A stretch of 64,000 bases of DNA, from positions 62,001 to 126,000 of the forward strand of contig JAJZEC010000001.1 of the NCBI GenBank assembly GCA_021805825.1, given 5' to 3'. Below the pieces are notes generated by a model. That model saw only the letters and a program-made list of their open reading frames with translations. It was not told the DNA's origin and searched no databases. This DNA comes from Pseudomonadota bacterium (GTDB taxonomy: Bacteria; Pseudomonadota; Gammaproteobacteria; Burkholderiales; Burkholderiaceae_C). This document shows positions 50,495 through 60,984 of the stretch, one piece after another. The position numbers and the translations under genes were made by a program. Within the stretch, counting starts at the first letter, position 1, and each line of letters opens with the position of its first letter.

Positions 50495-50770
50495 ATGCCG
50501 ATGCCCACCATACGCATGTACAGCACCGCGGTCTGCCCCTATTGCCTGCGCGCCAAGGATCTGCTGCGCCGACGTGGTGTCGAGCACATCGAGGAGGTGC
50601 GCGTGGATCTCGACCCGCAGGCGCGGCAGGACATGATGCGCCGGACCGGGCGGCGCACCGTGCCGCAGATCTACATCGGCGACACCCATGTCGGCGGCTG
50701 CGACGAACTGCATGCCCTGGATGCTGCCGGCGGCCTGAGCATCCTGCTGCAGGGCCGCGCCAGCGCCTGA
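50495..50770 (+). CDS. grxC: Glutaredoxin 3
   Basis: A glutathione-dependent thiol-disulfide oxidoreductase. 91 aa. The active site is CPYC (C14, C17) in STAVCPYCLRAKDLL; TVPQIYIGDTHVGGCDELHAL holds the cis-Pro and the glutathione-binding region. The start at 50495 follows AAGGAG eight bases earlier. It lies between the rhodanese gene and secB, a conserved neighbourhood. Confidence 0.95.
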   Translation: MPMPTIRMYSTAVCPYCLRAKDLLRRRGVEHIEEVRVDLDPQARQDMMRRTGRRTVPQIYIGDTHVGGCDELHALDAAGGLSILLQGRASA

Positions 50771-50776
50771 ACCTGC

Positions 50777-50795
50777 GCGCGGCGGCCTGCCGCGC
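50777..50795 (+). terminator. Hairpin after grxC
   Basis: GCGCGGC-N5-GCCGCGC begins 7 bases after the grxC stop codon. It is followed by the TACAAT of the likely secB promoter, not by a U-tract. Confidence 0.35.
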
Positions 50796-50814
50796 CGGCG
50801 CTCCTACAATGCCT

Positions 50815-50820
50815 GCGCAG
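50815..50820 (+). promoter_or_regulatory. Putative -10 element (TACAAT) of secB
   Basis: CCTACAAT is 86 bases upstream of the secB start and just after the grxC hairpin. It is identical to the string before ribBX and the rhodanese gene. Confidence 0.4.
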
Positions 50821-50905
50821 TGGCCGCGTCCCGCGCGGCAACCGGGCGCCTGCCCCTGCGGCTCGCGTTGTCCGATTTCCTCCAAACAGCCAGGAGTCTT
50901 TCTGC

Positions 50906-51400
50906 ATGAGCACCCCCGACGCCGCGCAACAGGCAACGCAACCCGTATTCGCGTTGCAGCGTTGCTACCTGAAGGACCTTTCGCTGGAACAGCCCAATTC
51001 GCCGCAGATCCTGCTCGAGCAGGCCCAGCCGACGGTCGACGTGCAGATGAACCTGGAGTCGCAGAGCCTGGCCGAAGGCGTGGTCGAGGTCTGCGTGACT
51101 GCGACCATCACCGCTCGTGTCGACCAGCGCACCCTGTTTCTGGTTGAAGGCAAGCAGGCCGGGATTTTCGAGATGCGCAATGTCCCGCAGGAGCATGTCG
51201 AACTGCTGATGGGCATCGCCTGTCCGCAGACCGTGTATCCCTACCTGCGCGCCAACCTGGCCGACGCCATCACGCGCGCCGGATTCCCCCCGGTGCATCT
51301 GGCGGAAATCAATTTCCAGGCGATGTACGAGGCCCAGCGCGAACAGCAGCAGGCCCAGACGCAGGGGCAAGGCGCCGCGCCTGGCGCGTCGCTGAACTGA
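50906..51400 (+). CDS. secB: Protein-export chaperone SecB
   Basis: A tetrameric cytosolic chaperone that holds preproteins unfolded and hands them to SecA. 164 aa. Family sequence includes [79 protein letters not shown], followed by a Gln/Ala-rich tail. It precedes gpsA, as in many proteobacteria. Confidence 0.96.
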   Translation: MSTPDAAQQATQPVFALQRCYLKDLSLEQPNSPQILLEQAQPTVDVQMNLESQSLAEGVVEVCVTATITARVDQRTLFLVEGKQAGIFEMRNVPQEHVELLMGIACPQTVYPYLRANLADAITRAGFPPVHLAEINFQAMYEAQREQQQAQTQGQGAAPGASLN

Positions 51401-51437
51401 GCCTGCGGCGGTGCCCGCGGCCGCGGTTCCGACCCCG

Positions 51438-52481
51438 ATGCATGCGCCGGGCCTGCCCCTGGCCGTGCTCGGCGCTGGCGCCTGGGGAAGCGCATTGGCT
51501 GTTCATGCCTGCGCGCGCAATCCGGTGCTGCTGTGGGCGCGCGATCCGCAACTGGTGCGCCAGTTGCGCCAGCGCGGCGAAAACTCCCGTTACCTGCCCG
51601 AGATTGCGCTTCCCGATTCGCTGCGCGTCGAGGATTCGCTGCCGGAGGCGTTGCGGCATGCAGCCGCGGGCATGCTGGTGCTCGCGGTTCCGGTGGCCGC
51701 GCTGCGTTCCGTGGCGCTTGCCCTGCGTCGGCTCTGGCAGGATCCGCAGGCACCGCGACCGGTTCCGCTGCTGATCCTGGCCAAGGGATTCGAGCAGGGC
51801 AGCGCGCTGCTGCCCCACGAGGTGGTCGAGGAGGTGTTCGCCGACGCCGACGAGCGCCCGCCGATCGGCCTGCTGTCCGGGCCGAGCTTCGCGCTGGAGG
51901 TTGCCCGCGGCCTGCCGGCGGCGCTGGTTGCCGCGGGCTCGTCGGCGGTACGCGACGCCGCGGTGCGCGCGCTGCACGGCGGAGCCCTGCGCATCTATGC
52001 CAGCGAGGATCTTGTCGGGGTGGGCGTCGGCGGCGCGGTCAAGAACGTGCTGGCGATTGCCTGTGGCATCAGCGATGGCTTGCGGCAGGGGGCCAATGCA
52101 CGCGCCGCCTTGATCACCCGCGGGCTGGCCGAAATGGCACGTCTCGGACAGGCGCTGGGCGCGCGCCACGAGACCTTCATGGGACTGAGTGGGGTCGGCG
52201 ACCTGGTGCTGACCTGCACCGGAGACCTTTCACGCAACCGCCGTGTGGGGCTGCAACTGGCCGCGGGCAAGGATCTGCCGGGGGTCATGCGCCAGCTCGG
52301 CCATGTCGCCGAGGGTGTGCATGCCGCGCGCACCGTGCGGGAACTGGCGCGCAGGCACCAACTGCGCATGCCGATCACCGAGCAGGTTTGCGAACTGCTC
52401 GATGGCAGGGTCGATGCGCAGGCTGCGCTGCGGGCGCTGCTGGCGCGCGAGCCGCGCGCCGAGGCAGAGGGCGAGGCATGA
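51438..52481 (+). CDS. gpsA: NAD(P)-dependent glycerol-3-phosphate dehydrogenase
   Basis: Makes sn-glycerol 3-phosphate for phospholipids from dihydroxyacetone phosphate. The Rossmann loop [17 protein letters not shown] is near the start. [18 protein letters not shown], the catalytic lysine region [21 protein letters not shown] and [24 protein letters not shown] are family motifs. ATG 51438 gives 347 aa; a GTG at 51411 would add nine residues (PAAAVPTP). Neither has a clear SD. It overlaps pth by four bases (ATGA). Confidence 0.94.
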   Translation: MHAPGLPLAVLGAGAWGSALAVHACARNPVLLWARDPQLVRQLRQRGENSRYLPEIALPDSLRVEDSLPEALRHAAAGMLVLAVPVAALRSVALALRRLWQDPQAPRPVPLLILAKGFEQGSALLPHEVVEEVFADADERPPIGLLSGPSFALEVARGLPAALVAAGSSAVRDAAVRALHGGALRIYASEDLVGVGVGGAVKNVLAIACGISDGLRQGANARAALITRGLAEMARLGQALGARHETFMGLSGVGDLVLTCTGDLSRNRRVGLQLAAGKDLPGVMRQLGHVAEGVHAARTVRELARRHQLRMPITEQVCELLDGRVDAQAALRALLAREPRAEAEGEA

Positions 52482-53071
52482 TCCGCCTGATCGTCGGCCT
52501 GGGCAATCCGGGAGCCGAGCACGCACAGCAGCGCCACAATGCCGGGTTCTGGTGGGTGGATCAGATCGCCGTTTCGGAGAACCTGCCCCTGCGCCCGCAG
52601 AAGGGCTTCTTCGGCGACCTGGCGCGGCTGCGCGGCCCCGCCGGCGACGTCTGGCTGCTCGAACCTTCGACCTACATGAACCGCTCGGGGCAGTCGGTGG
52701 CGGCGGTGGCGCGCTTCTACAAGATCGCCCCCGAGGAGATCCTGGTCGCCCACGACGAGCTGGATCTGCCGCCAGGGCAGGTCAAGCTCAAGAGTGGAGG
52801 GGGCCACGCCGGACACAACGGCCTGCGCGATCTGGTCGCCCAGCTGGGAACGGCGGCATTCTGGCGACTGCGCCTGGGCATCGGCCACCCGGGCAGCCGC
52901 GAGGCGGTGATCGGCTACGTGCTCGGGCGCCCGCCGCGCTCGGAGCTGGAGCGCATCGAACAGGCGATGCACCGGGCGCTGCTTCTGCTGCCCCGCATGC
53001 TGCGCGGCGAGCTCGACGCCGCGGTGATGGAACTGCACCGCGGCAACACCGAGGAAGACAAGCCGCGCTGA
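52478..53071 (+). CDS. pth: Peptidyl-tRNA hydrolase
   Basis: Frees tRNA from peptidyl-tRNA that drops off ribosomes. 197 aa from ATG 52478. Conserved residues are Asn10 and His20 in [62 protein letters not shown] (Asp) and [10 protein letters not shown]. The 512-aa track ORF upstream covers gpsA in another frame. It converges with the ferredoxin gene after a 12-bp gap. Confidence 0.96.
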   Translation: MIRLIVGLGNPGAEHAQQRHNAGFWWVDQIAVSENLPLRPQKGFFGDLARLRGPAGDVWLLEPSTYMNRSGQSVAAVARFYKIAPEEILVAHDELDLPPGQVKLKSGGGHAGHNGLRDLVAQLGTAAFWRLRLGIGHPGSREAVIGYVLGRPPRSELERIEQAMHRALLLLPRMLRGELDAAVMELHRGNTEEDKPR

Positions 53072-53083
53072 GCCCGCCGAGCT

Positions 53084-54047
<964 letters not shown>

Positions 54048-54071
54048 GACGGGTTCCAGGAAGGTGCAGAG

Positions 54072-54674
54072 TCAGCGGCCGCCCGCCAGGGGTCGCAGCA
54101 GCGCATAGTGCACCTGGCCCGCGCGGGCGCTGCGAAGCACTTCCCAGCCGTCGGCGGCCCAGAGCTTCAGGCTCTCGGCGTCCGGGGCCTGCAGGTAGGC
54201 CACGCCGCCGTGGGCCAGCACTCGTGCGGCCTGTCGCAGCGCCTGCTGGTGCGCGCCCTGCAGCGCGAACGGGGGGTCGACGAAGACCAGATCATAGCTG
54301 GCCGGGGCACAGCCGGCGGCGAAAGCCAGGGCGTCGCCGGCGTGCAGGTGCACGGTGTCGGCGTGCAGGCGCGTGCTGGCCTGGGCCAGCGCCAGCACGC
54401 GTTGCGCATCGCGTTCGACCATGTCCACGCGCGCCGCCCCGCGCGAGGCCGCTTCCAGTCCGAGGGCGCCGCTGCCGGCGTACAGATCGAGGCAGCGCCA
54501 GCCCTCGAGTTGCTGGCCGAGCCAGTTGAACAGGGTTTCGCGCACGCGATCGGGGGTCGGTCGCAGACCGGGCAGGTCGGGAACCGGCAGCCGGCTGCCG
54601 CGCAGGCGTCCGCCGATGATGCGCACACTGCCGGCGGCGCGGGGGCCGCGGCGCGTGGGGCGGGATGGGGGCAT
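54072..54674 (-). CDS. rsmD: 16S rRNA (guanine(966)-N2)-methyltransferase
   Basis: Methylates G966 of 16S rRNA. ATG 54674 (MPPSRPTRRGPRAAGSVRIIGG) gives 200 aa; ATG 54686 is an alternative and the track start at 54941 lies inside ftsY. Motifs are RIIGGRLRGSRLPVPDLPGLRPTPDRVRETLFNWL, LDLYAGSGALGLEAASRGA (SAM) and the catalytic loop VFVDPPFAL. It is divergent from ftsY with 100 bp between, a widely conserved pairing. Confidence 0.94.
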   Translation of the reverse strand: MPPSRPTRRGPRAAGSVRIIGGRLRGSRLPVPDLPGLRPTPDRVRETLFNWLGQQLEGWRCLDLYAGSGALGLEAASRGAARVDMVERDAQRVLALAQASTRLHADTVHLHAGDALAFAAGCAPASYDLVFVDPPFALQGAHQQALRQAARVLAHGGVAYLQAPDAESLKLWAADGWEVLRSARAGQVHYALLRPLAGGR

Positions 54675-54774
54675 GAACCGCAGCATAGCGGTTGTCCGAT
54701 CCCAGCAGATCCGGGCAAGCGACAATAGCGTTTCACCGGCCCGTCCTGCGCGCGCACACAGCCCGTACACGCCC

Positions 54775-55833
54775 ATGTTCCGTTTCCTCAAGCGCAAGTC
54801 CACCACCACCGAGGCATCCCACAACGAGGTCGCCGCACCGACGGGCGCGGCGCCCGATGGGCCTGCGCCGCCCGCCGAGGCGATCGCCTCGCGGGTGGTG
54901 TCGCCCGCCACAGCGCAGCCCGCCACAGCGTCGCCGCCCACCGGCTGGTACGCGAGGCTGCGTCAGGGCCTGCGCAAGACCGGCGCCGGGCTGTCCGGTC
55001 TGTTCGGGGGGGCGCGCATCGATGACAGTCTGTTCGAGGAACTGGAAAGCGCACTCATCCTCGCCGATGCCGGCACCAGCGCCACCGCCGAGGTGCTGCG
55101 GGAACTGCAGCGCCGGGTGCGCGCCAGCCGCGCCGAAACCCCGCAACAGCTTCGGGAATTGTTGCGCGAGGTGCTGGCGGGGATGCTTGCCCCGCTGCGC
55201 AAGAGCCTGGATATCGGCGCCACCACCCCCACGGTGATCATGATGGTGGGCGTCAACGGAGCCGGCAAGACGACCAGCATCGGCAAGCTCACGCGGCACC
55301 TGCAGTCCGCCGGTTGTTCGGTGCTGCTGGCCGCCGGCGATACCTTCCGGGCGGCGGCGCGCGAGCAGCTTGCCGCCTGGGGGCAGCGCAACGAGGTGCA
55401 GGTGATCGCGCAGCAGGGCGCCGACCCAGCCGCGGTGGCCTTCGATGCGGTGCAGGCAGGGCGTGCCCGGGGCAACGACGTGGTGATCGTGGACACCGCC
55501 GGGCGGCTGCCGACCCAGGGCCACCTGATGGAGGAACTGAAAAAGATCCAGCGGGTGATCGCCAAGGCGATGCCCGGCGCGCCGCATGAAATCCTGCTGG
55601 TCATCGACGCCACCAACGGCCAGAATGCGCTGGCCCAATTGCGAGCCTTCGACGATGCGCTAGGACTGACCGGGGTCATCCTGACCAAGCTCGACGGCAG
55701 TGCCAAGGGCGGAGTGGTGGCGGCCATCGCCCGGGAGCGCCCGGTGCCGATCTATTTCATCGGTGTCGGTGAATCCCTCGAGGATCTGCAGGTCTTCGAT
55801 CCGGAGGCCTTCGCCCGCGCGCTGGTCGACTGA
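54775..55833 (+). CDS. ftsY: Signal recognition particle receptor FtsY
   Basis: The GTPase that docks SRP-ribosome complexes to the membrane. 352 aa from MFRFLKRKSTTTEASHNEV (54775). A short Ala/Pro-rich acidic region (1-70) is the membrane-targeting A domain. The N domain begins LRQGLRKTGAGLSGLFGG; G motifs are GVNGAGKTTSIGKL, DTAGRLPTQGHLMEEL and TKLDGSAKGG. It is divergent from rsmD and converges with an MFS gene. Confidence 0.95.
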   Translation: MFRFLKRKSTTTEASHNEVAAPTGAAPDGPAPPAEAIASRVVSPATAQPATASPPTGWYARLRQGLRKTGAGLSGLFGGARIDDSLFEELESALILADAGTSATAEVLRELQRRVRASRAETPQQLRELLREVLAGMLAPLRKSLDIGATTPTVIMMVGVNGAGKTTSIGKLTRHLQSAGCSVLLAAGDTFRAAAREQLAAWGQRNEVQVIAQQGADPAAVAFDAVQAGRARGNDVVIVDTAGRLPTQGHLMEELKKIQRVIAKAMPGAPHEILLVIDATNGQNALAQLRAFDDALGLTGVILTKLDGSAKGGVVAAIARERPVPIYFIGVGESLEDLQVFDPEAFARALVD

Positions 55834-55865
55834 GCCGGGGCAGCTGCCCTTGTCTCCGCGGCTCA
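55831..55865. terminator. Dyad joining the stop codons of ftsY and the convergent MFS gene
   Basis: TGAGCCG (ftsY stop) and CGGCTCA (stop of the minus-strand MFS gene) are exact inverses at the two ends; inside lies the 12-bp palindrome GGGCAGCTGCCC. The layout parallels the rhlE/waaF junction. There is no U-tract. Confidence 0.4.
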
Positions 55866-57293
55866 GGAGCCGGGCGCCGATGCGCCGTGTCCGCTGACGG
55901 CGGAGCCGTCGGCGGGGCGTAGCCGCAGGAAGGCGGGGATCGCCAGCAGTGGCAGCAGCGCCAGCATGACGAAAGCCATGCGCAGGTGATCCAGGCTGGG
56001 GGTCGCCTGAGGGGCCAGCAGCCGCAGGGCCGCGGCGCCCGCGCCGACGCCCAGGCTCACGGTGAGCTGCTGCAGCAGGCCGCCCAGGCTGGTGGCGCGG
56101 CTCAGGCGCGCGGCCGCGACGTCGGCATAGGCCAGGGTGTTGGAACTCATGAACTGGGTCGAGCGCACGGCGCCGTAGACGACGATGGCCAGGGCGATCG
56201 CCCATTGCGGGGTGTCGCGCCCGATGGCCGCGAAGGCGGCCAGGCATGCCGCGCTGGCCAGGGCGCTGCCGCCGAGCAGCGCGCGGAAACCCCAGCGCTT
56301 GAGCGCCGGGCCGACTCCCAGGCGGATGGCGGGCGCACCCAGCGCCGACAGGAACACCAGCGAGCCCGCCTGCACCGGGCTCATGCCCAGCCCGAGCTGC
56401 AGCAGCAGCGGCAGCAGGTACAGCGGCGCGTTCATCGCCACCCGGCACAGGCCTCCCGCCAGGGTCGCGATGCCGAAGGCGCGTTCGCGCAGCAAGTCGA
56501 GCTCGACCGCCGGGCGCGCGCAGCGTCGGCTGTGCAGCACGAAGCCCAGCAGCAGCGCGACGCTGGCCAGCAGTTCCAGCAGCAGCGTGGCCGCCGAGGC
56601 CAGGCCGAGGGATTCGACCACCCACTGCAGCAGCGCCACCGCGCCGGCGAACACCAGGAACCCGGCGAGGTCGAACGGTGCCCGCGGCTCCGCCGCCTGC
56701 GGGCTGACATGGCGCGTCGCGAGCACGATGCCCAGCAGCCCGAACGGCACGTTGACATAGAAGATCCAGCGCCACGACGCATAGGTCGTCAGGTAGCCAC
56801 CGAGCAGCGGGCCCAGCAGGGGTCCGATGATCGCCGGCACGGTGATGTAGGTCATCGCCCGCACGAGCTGGCTGCGCGGGAAGCTGCGCAGCAGGATGAG
56901 CCGCCCCACCGGGGTCATCATCGCACCGCCGAGCCCCTGCAGCACCCGCGTGGCCACCAGCATCGGCAGGTTCTGCGCCGCCCCGCAGGCCATCGAGCCG
57001 AGGCTGAACAGCAGCAGCGCGCTGATGAACACCCGGCGGGTTCCGAAGCGGTCGGCGAACCAGCCGCTGAGCGGAATGAACACCGCCAGCGTGAGCACGT
57101 AGGCGCTGACCGCCAGGTTCATGTCCAGCGCGCTGGCGTGCAGCGCGACGGACATCGCCGGCAGCGCGGTGGTGATGATGGTCGAGTCGAGCTGTTCCAT
57201 CAGGAAGGCCACCGCCACCACGCCGGCGATCAGCAACGGCGAACGCGGGGGCGCAACGTCGTCGCGTTGCGCGGCATCGGGGATGGTCGGCAC
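55863..57293 (-). CDS. DHA2 family MFS transporter
   Basis: A 476-aa drug-efflux-type permease, GTG start. TM1 carries FLMEQLDSTIITTALPAM, motif A is SGWFADRFGTRRVFI and motif C is TVPAIIGPLLGPLLGGYLTTYASWRWIFYVNVPFGLLG; 14 hydrophobic segments are likely. No adaptor or regulator is adjacent. No SD precedes the start, because the upstream sequence is a C-run on the gene strand, the complement of a G-quadruplex motif. The substrate is unknown. Confidence 0.9.
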   Translation of the reverse strand: MPTIPDAAQRDDVAPPRSPLLIAGVVAVAFLMEQLDSTIITTALPAMSVALHASALDMNLAVSAYVLTLAVFIPLSGWFADRFGTRRVFISALLLFSLGSMACGAAQNLPMLVATRVLQGLGGAMMTPVGRLILLRSFPRSQLVRAMTYITVPAIIGPLLGPLLGGYLTTYASWRWIFYVNVPFGLLGIVLATRHVSPQAAEPRAPFDLAGFLVFAGAVALLQWVVESLGLASAATLLLELLASVALLLGFVLHSRRCARPAVELDLLRERAFGIATLAGGLCRVAMNAPLYLLPLLLQLGLGMSPVQAGSLVFLSALGAPAIRLGVGPALKRWGFRALLGGSALASAACLAAFAAIGRDTPQWAIALAIVVYGAVRSTQFMSSNTLAYADVAAARLSRATSLGGLLQQLTVSLGVGAGAAALRLLAPQATPSLDHLRMAFVMLALLPLLAIPAFLRLRPADGSAVSGHGASAPGS

Positions 57294-57298
57294 GGAAT

Positions 57299-57327
57299 GG
57301 GGGAGTCGGGGCGGGGGCGGGGCGGGG
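57299..57327 (+). promoter_or_regulatory. G-quadruplex motif upstream of the MFS gene
   Basis: Five runs of four or five G (GGGGG, GGGG, GGGGG, GGGG, GGGG) are separated by loops of 4, 1, 1 and 1 bases on the plus strand, ending 5 bases from the MFS start codon. This meets the classic quadruplex pattern. The plus strand is the template for that gene. Confidence 0.6.
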
Positions 57328-57495
57328 CGGAGGCGGGTTCGGAGATCGGCGCAGTGTCGCGATCCACCGTTCCGGCAGGCAAGCCTAGCGCCTGCGCCGT
57401 GTTCGAGGCGCGGGAGGGGGCATGCGCGCCGCGGGCAAGCGCCTCGCGCCGGACTTGCGGTGGATCAGCCCGGCGGCCGCCAGGGCGGAGCTTCG

Positions 57496-57522
57496 TTAGC
57501 ACTCTCCTTCCGTGAGTGCTAA
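57496..57522 (+). promoter_or_regulatory. CIRCE element (HrcA operator) upstream of rpoH
   Basis: TTAGCACTC, nine bases, then GAGTGCTAA: a perfect match to the CIRCE consensus with complete 9-bp arms. It ends 31 bases before the rpoH start. TAAACT at its right edge may be the -10 hexamer, so bound HrcA would block the promoter. Confidence 0.95.
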
Positions 57523-57553
57523 ACTACGGCCTGTGATGAAAGGGAGGACAGCG

Positions 57554-58468
<915 letters not shown>

Positions 58469-58483
58469 GCCGACGCGGGCGGC

Positions 58484-59425
58484 TCAGCCGGGGGCGTGGC
58501 GGGGCGCCAGCCGCTCCCAGTCGGCGACCCCGAGCAGCACCTCGCACAGCGCCTGCGCCGCCGAGGAAAGCCGACGCTCGTCGCTGGTGAACAGCCCGAT
58601 GCGCCTTTGCACCTGGATGCCCCGCAGCGGCAGGCAGCGCGCCCCCAGCTCGAGCATCTGCGGCACGCAGAAGCCCGGAACCGCGCTGACACCCAGCCCC
58701 TGCGCGACCATGCGTCCGAGGGTGGCCAGCTGGTGGCACTCGAAAGCCGCGGCCATGCTGCGGCCGCTTTCGGCGAAGGCGCGCTCGAGCAGCACGCGCA
58801 CGGCCGATGGGCGCTGCAGGGTGATGAAACGTTCGTCGGCCAACGCGGTCCACGCCACCGACTCCGCGGCGCACAGCGGGCTGCCCGGCGGCACGACGGC
58901 CACGAAACGGTCGGTATAGAAGGGGGCGAAATGCAGGCGGCCTGCACCATAGGGCTCGAAGGCGATTCCCAGCTCGACATGCCGGCTGTGGATCATCTCC
59001 AGCACCTCCTCGTTGATCACGTCGTGCACCGCGACATGGATCCGCGGGTAGCGCTGCACGAACAGCGCCAGCGCGCGCGGCAGCAGGTTGCCCGCGAAGG
59101 ACGGGATGGCGGCGATGGAGACGCGGCCGATGTCCAGCTCGAAGTGCTGGCGCATGAGGTCGCGCGCGTTATCCCAGTCGGCGAGCAGTCGAGGCGCGAT
59201 GGCCAGCAGCACCTCGCCCTCCGGGGTCAGCTGCACATTGCGGCTGCTGCGCACGAACAGCGCGCCTCCGAGGGAGTTCTCCAGCGCCTTGATGGCCAGG
59301 CTCAGCGCGGGCTGCGACAGATGAAGGCGTTCGCAGGCCTGCACGAAGCTCAGGCTCTGGGCGACGGCCAGGAAGGCCTTGAGCTGCTTGAGGGTCACTG
59401 GTCTTTTAGGAAAACAATGGATCAT
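58484..59425 (-). CDS. LysR-type transcriptional regulator
   Basis: A 313-aa activator/repressor starting MIHCFPKRPVTLKQLKAFLAVAQSLSF (59425); the longer ORF start is rejected. The winged HTH is ACERLHLSQPALSLAIKALENSLGGALFVRSSRNVQLTPEGE. The effector domain begins near DIGRVSIAAIPSFAGNLLPRALALFVQRYP. Divergence from scoAB and the AT-rich gap between them suggest it controls that operon; the effector may be an acyl-CoA-pathway metabolite (inference). Confidence 0.9.
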   Translation of the reverse strand: MIHCFPKRPVTLKQLKAFLAVAQSLSFVQACERLHLSQPALSLAIKALENSLGGALFVRSSRNVQLTPEGEVLLAIAPRLLADWDNARDLMRQHFELDIGRVSIAAIPSFAGNLLPRALALFVQRYPRIHVAVHDVINEEVLEMIHSRHVELGIAFEPYGAGRLHFAPFYTDRFVAVVPPGSPLCAAESVAWTALADERFITLQRPSAVRVLLERAFAESGRSMAAAFECHQLATLGRMVAQGLGVSAVPGFCVPQMLELGARCLPLRGIQVQRRIGLFTSDERRLSSAAQALCEVLLGVADWERLAPRHAPG

Positions 59426-59562
59426 ACTGAAAATTAAAATTAACAAATCGTCGATTTCCGGCGACCATCGGTGGTTGAGCCCCGGCGATGGGCCGGGATG
59501 CAGCGGGGCAGCAGGCGCGGGGTCGCGGTGGCCGACGGCCATGCCCCGGAGAAGGAGCAAGG
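59426..59562. promoter_or_regulatory. LysR/scoA divergent control region with AT-rich island
   Basis: Bases 59426-59450 (AATTAAAATTAACAAAT region) are strikingly AT-rich for this genome and contain TAAAAT -10-like and T-N11-A LysR-box-like strings. Closer to scoA, TGGCC-GAC-GGCCA nested within GGGG...CCCC could form a leader hairpin before the strong ribosome binding site GAAGGAG. Confidence 0.5.
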
Positions 59563-60261
59563 ATGAGAGGACTCGACAAGCGCGTGGCCAGCTACGAGCA
59601 GGCCCTGGAGGGCCTGCAGGACGGCATGACCGTGGTCGCCGGGGGCTTCGGCCTGTGCGGGATCCCGGAGAACCTGATTGCCGAGATCCGGCGTCGCGGG
59701 GTGCGCGACCTGACCGTGGTGTCGAACAACTGCGGGGTGGACGGCTTCGGCCTGGGCCTGCTGCTGGAGAACCGGCAGGTGCGCAAGGTCGTCGCGTCCT
59801 ACGTCGGCGAGAACGCGCTGTTCGAAAAGCAGCTGCTGGCCGGGGAGATCGAGGTCGTGCTCACGCCCCAGGGCACGCTGGCGGAAAAGCTGCGCGCCGG
59901 CGGCGCCGGGATCCCGGCCTTCTACACCGCCACCGGCTATGGCACCCCGGTGGCCGAGGGCAAGGAAGTGCGCAGCTTCGGGGGCCGCAACTACATCCTG
60001 GAAGAGGCGATCACCGGCGATTTCGCGATCGTCAAGGGGTGGAAGGCCGACTACTTCGGCAATGTGATCTACCGCCACACGGCGCAGAACTTCAATCCCC
60101 TGGTGGCCACTGCCGGGCGCATCACCGTGGTCGAGGTGGAAGAGATCGTTCCACCCGGCACGCTCGAGCCCAGCCAGATCCATACCCCCGGGATCTACGT
60201 CGACCGTCTCATCCAGGGGACGTTCGAGAAGCGCATCGAGCAGCGTACCGTGCGCAGCTGA
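59563..60261 (+). CDS. scoA: 3-oxoacid CoA-transferase subunit A
   Basis: With ScoB, moves CoA from succinyl-CoA to acetoacetate or related 3-oxoacids for ketone-body or polyhydroxybutyrate-linked catabolism. 232 aa, start ATG 59563 after GAAGGAGCAAGG. The CoA-transferase I motif [16 protein letters not shown] is near the start; [29 protein letters not shown] is typical. The scoB start is 29 bp on. Close paralogues act on 3-oxoadipate; no aromatic pathway genes are near, so the acetoacetate type is preferred. Confidence 0.92.
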   Translation: MRGLDKRVASYEQALEGLQDGMTVVAGGFGLCGIPENLIAEIRRRGVRDLTVVSNNCGVDGFGLGLLLENRQVRKVVASYVGENALFEKQLLAGEIEVVLTPQGTLAEKLRAGGAGIPAFYTATGYGTPVAEGKEVRSFGGRNYILEEAITGDFAIVKGWKADYFGNVIYRHTAQNFNPLVATAGRITVVEVEEIVPPGTLEPSQIHTPGIYVDRLIQGTFEKRIEQRTVRS

Positions 60262-60290
60262 GACGGATCGGCCAACCGAAGGATCAAGCC

Positions 60291-60947
60291 ATGAGTCTGA
60301 CACGTGAACAAATGGCCCAGCGCGTGGCGCGGGAGCTGCGCGACGGCTACTACGTCAACCTGGGAATCGGCATTCCGACCCTGGTCGCCAACTATGTGCC
60401 CGAGGGCATGGACGTCATGCTGCAGTCGGAGAACGGGCTGCTCGGCATGGGACGCTTCCCGACCGAAGCCGAGCTCGACCCGGACATGATCAACGCCGGC
60501 AAGCAGACGGTGACCGCGCGCCCTGGCGCCGCGATCTTCAGTTCCGCCGAGTCCTTCGCGATGATCCGCGGCGGGCACGTGGATCTCACCGTGCTGGGCG
60601 CCTTCGAGGTCGACGTCGAGGGCAATATCGCGTCGTGGATGATTCCCGGCAAGCTGGTCAAGGGCATGGGCGGGGCGATGGATCTGGTGGCCGGGGCGGC
60701 CAACATCATCGTGGTCATGACCCACGCGTCGAAGAATGGTGAGTCCAAGCTGCTGCCGCGCTGCAACCTGCCGCTGACCGGAGCCGGCTGCATCCGCCGC
60801 GTGCTCACCGACCTGGCCTACCTGGAGATCGAGGACGGAGCCTTCGTGCTCAGGGAGCGCGCTCCCGGGATCCCGGTGGAGGAGATCGTCGCCAAGACCG
60901 CCGGCAGGCTGGTCGTGCCCGACCACGTTCCGGAAATGCAGTTCTAG
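60291..60947 (+). CDS. scoB: 3-oxoacid CoA-transferase subunit B
   Basis: The catalytic beta subunit partnering ScoA. 218 aa from MSLTREQMAQRVARELRDGYYVNLGIGIPTLVANYVPEG. The catalytic glutamate lies in LQSENGLLGMGRFP; GGHVDLTVLGAFEVDVEGNIASWMIPGKLVKGMGGAMDLV is diagnostic. In the track it is hidden inside a 522-aa ORF starting at 59379. It ends before a GC hairpin and converges on rng. Confidence 0.93.
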   Translation: MSLTREQMAQRVARELRDGYYVNLGIGIPTLVANYVPEGMDVMLQSENGLLGMGRFPTEAELDPDMINAGKQTVTARPGAAIFSSAESFAMIRGGHVDLTVLGAFEVDVEGNIASWMIPGKLVKGMGGAMDLVAGAANIIVVMTHASKNGESKLLPRCNLPLTGAGCIRRVLTDLAYLEIEDGAFVLRERAPGIPVEEIVAKTAGRLVVPDHVPEMQF

Positions 60948-60959
60948 GGCGCAGCGCCC

Positions 60960-60982
60960 GGCGCCGGGCAGCCCCCGGCGCC
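60960..60982. terminator. Hairpin between convergent scoB and rng
   Basis: GGCGCCGGG pairs with CCCGGCGCC (9 bp, 5-base loop); an overlapping palindrome CCCGGCGCCGGG (60957-60968) offers an alternative. The gap between the stop codons is 37 bp. No U-tract follows. Confidence 0.45.
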
Positions 60983-60984
60983 CA

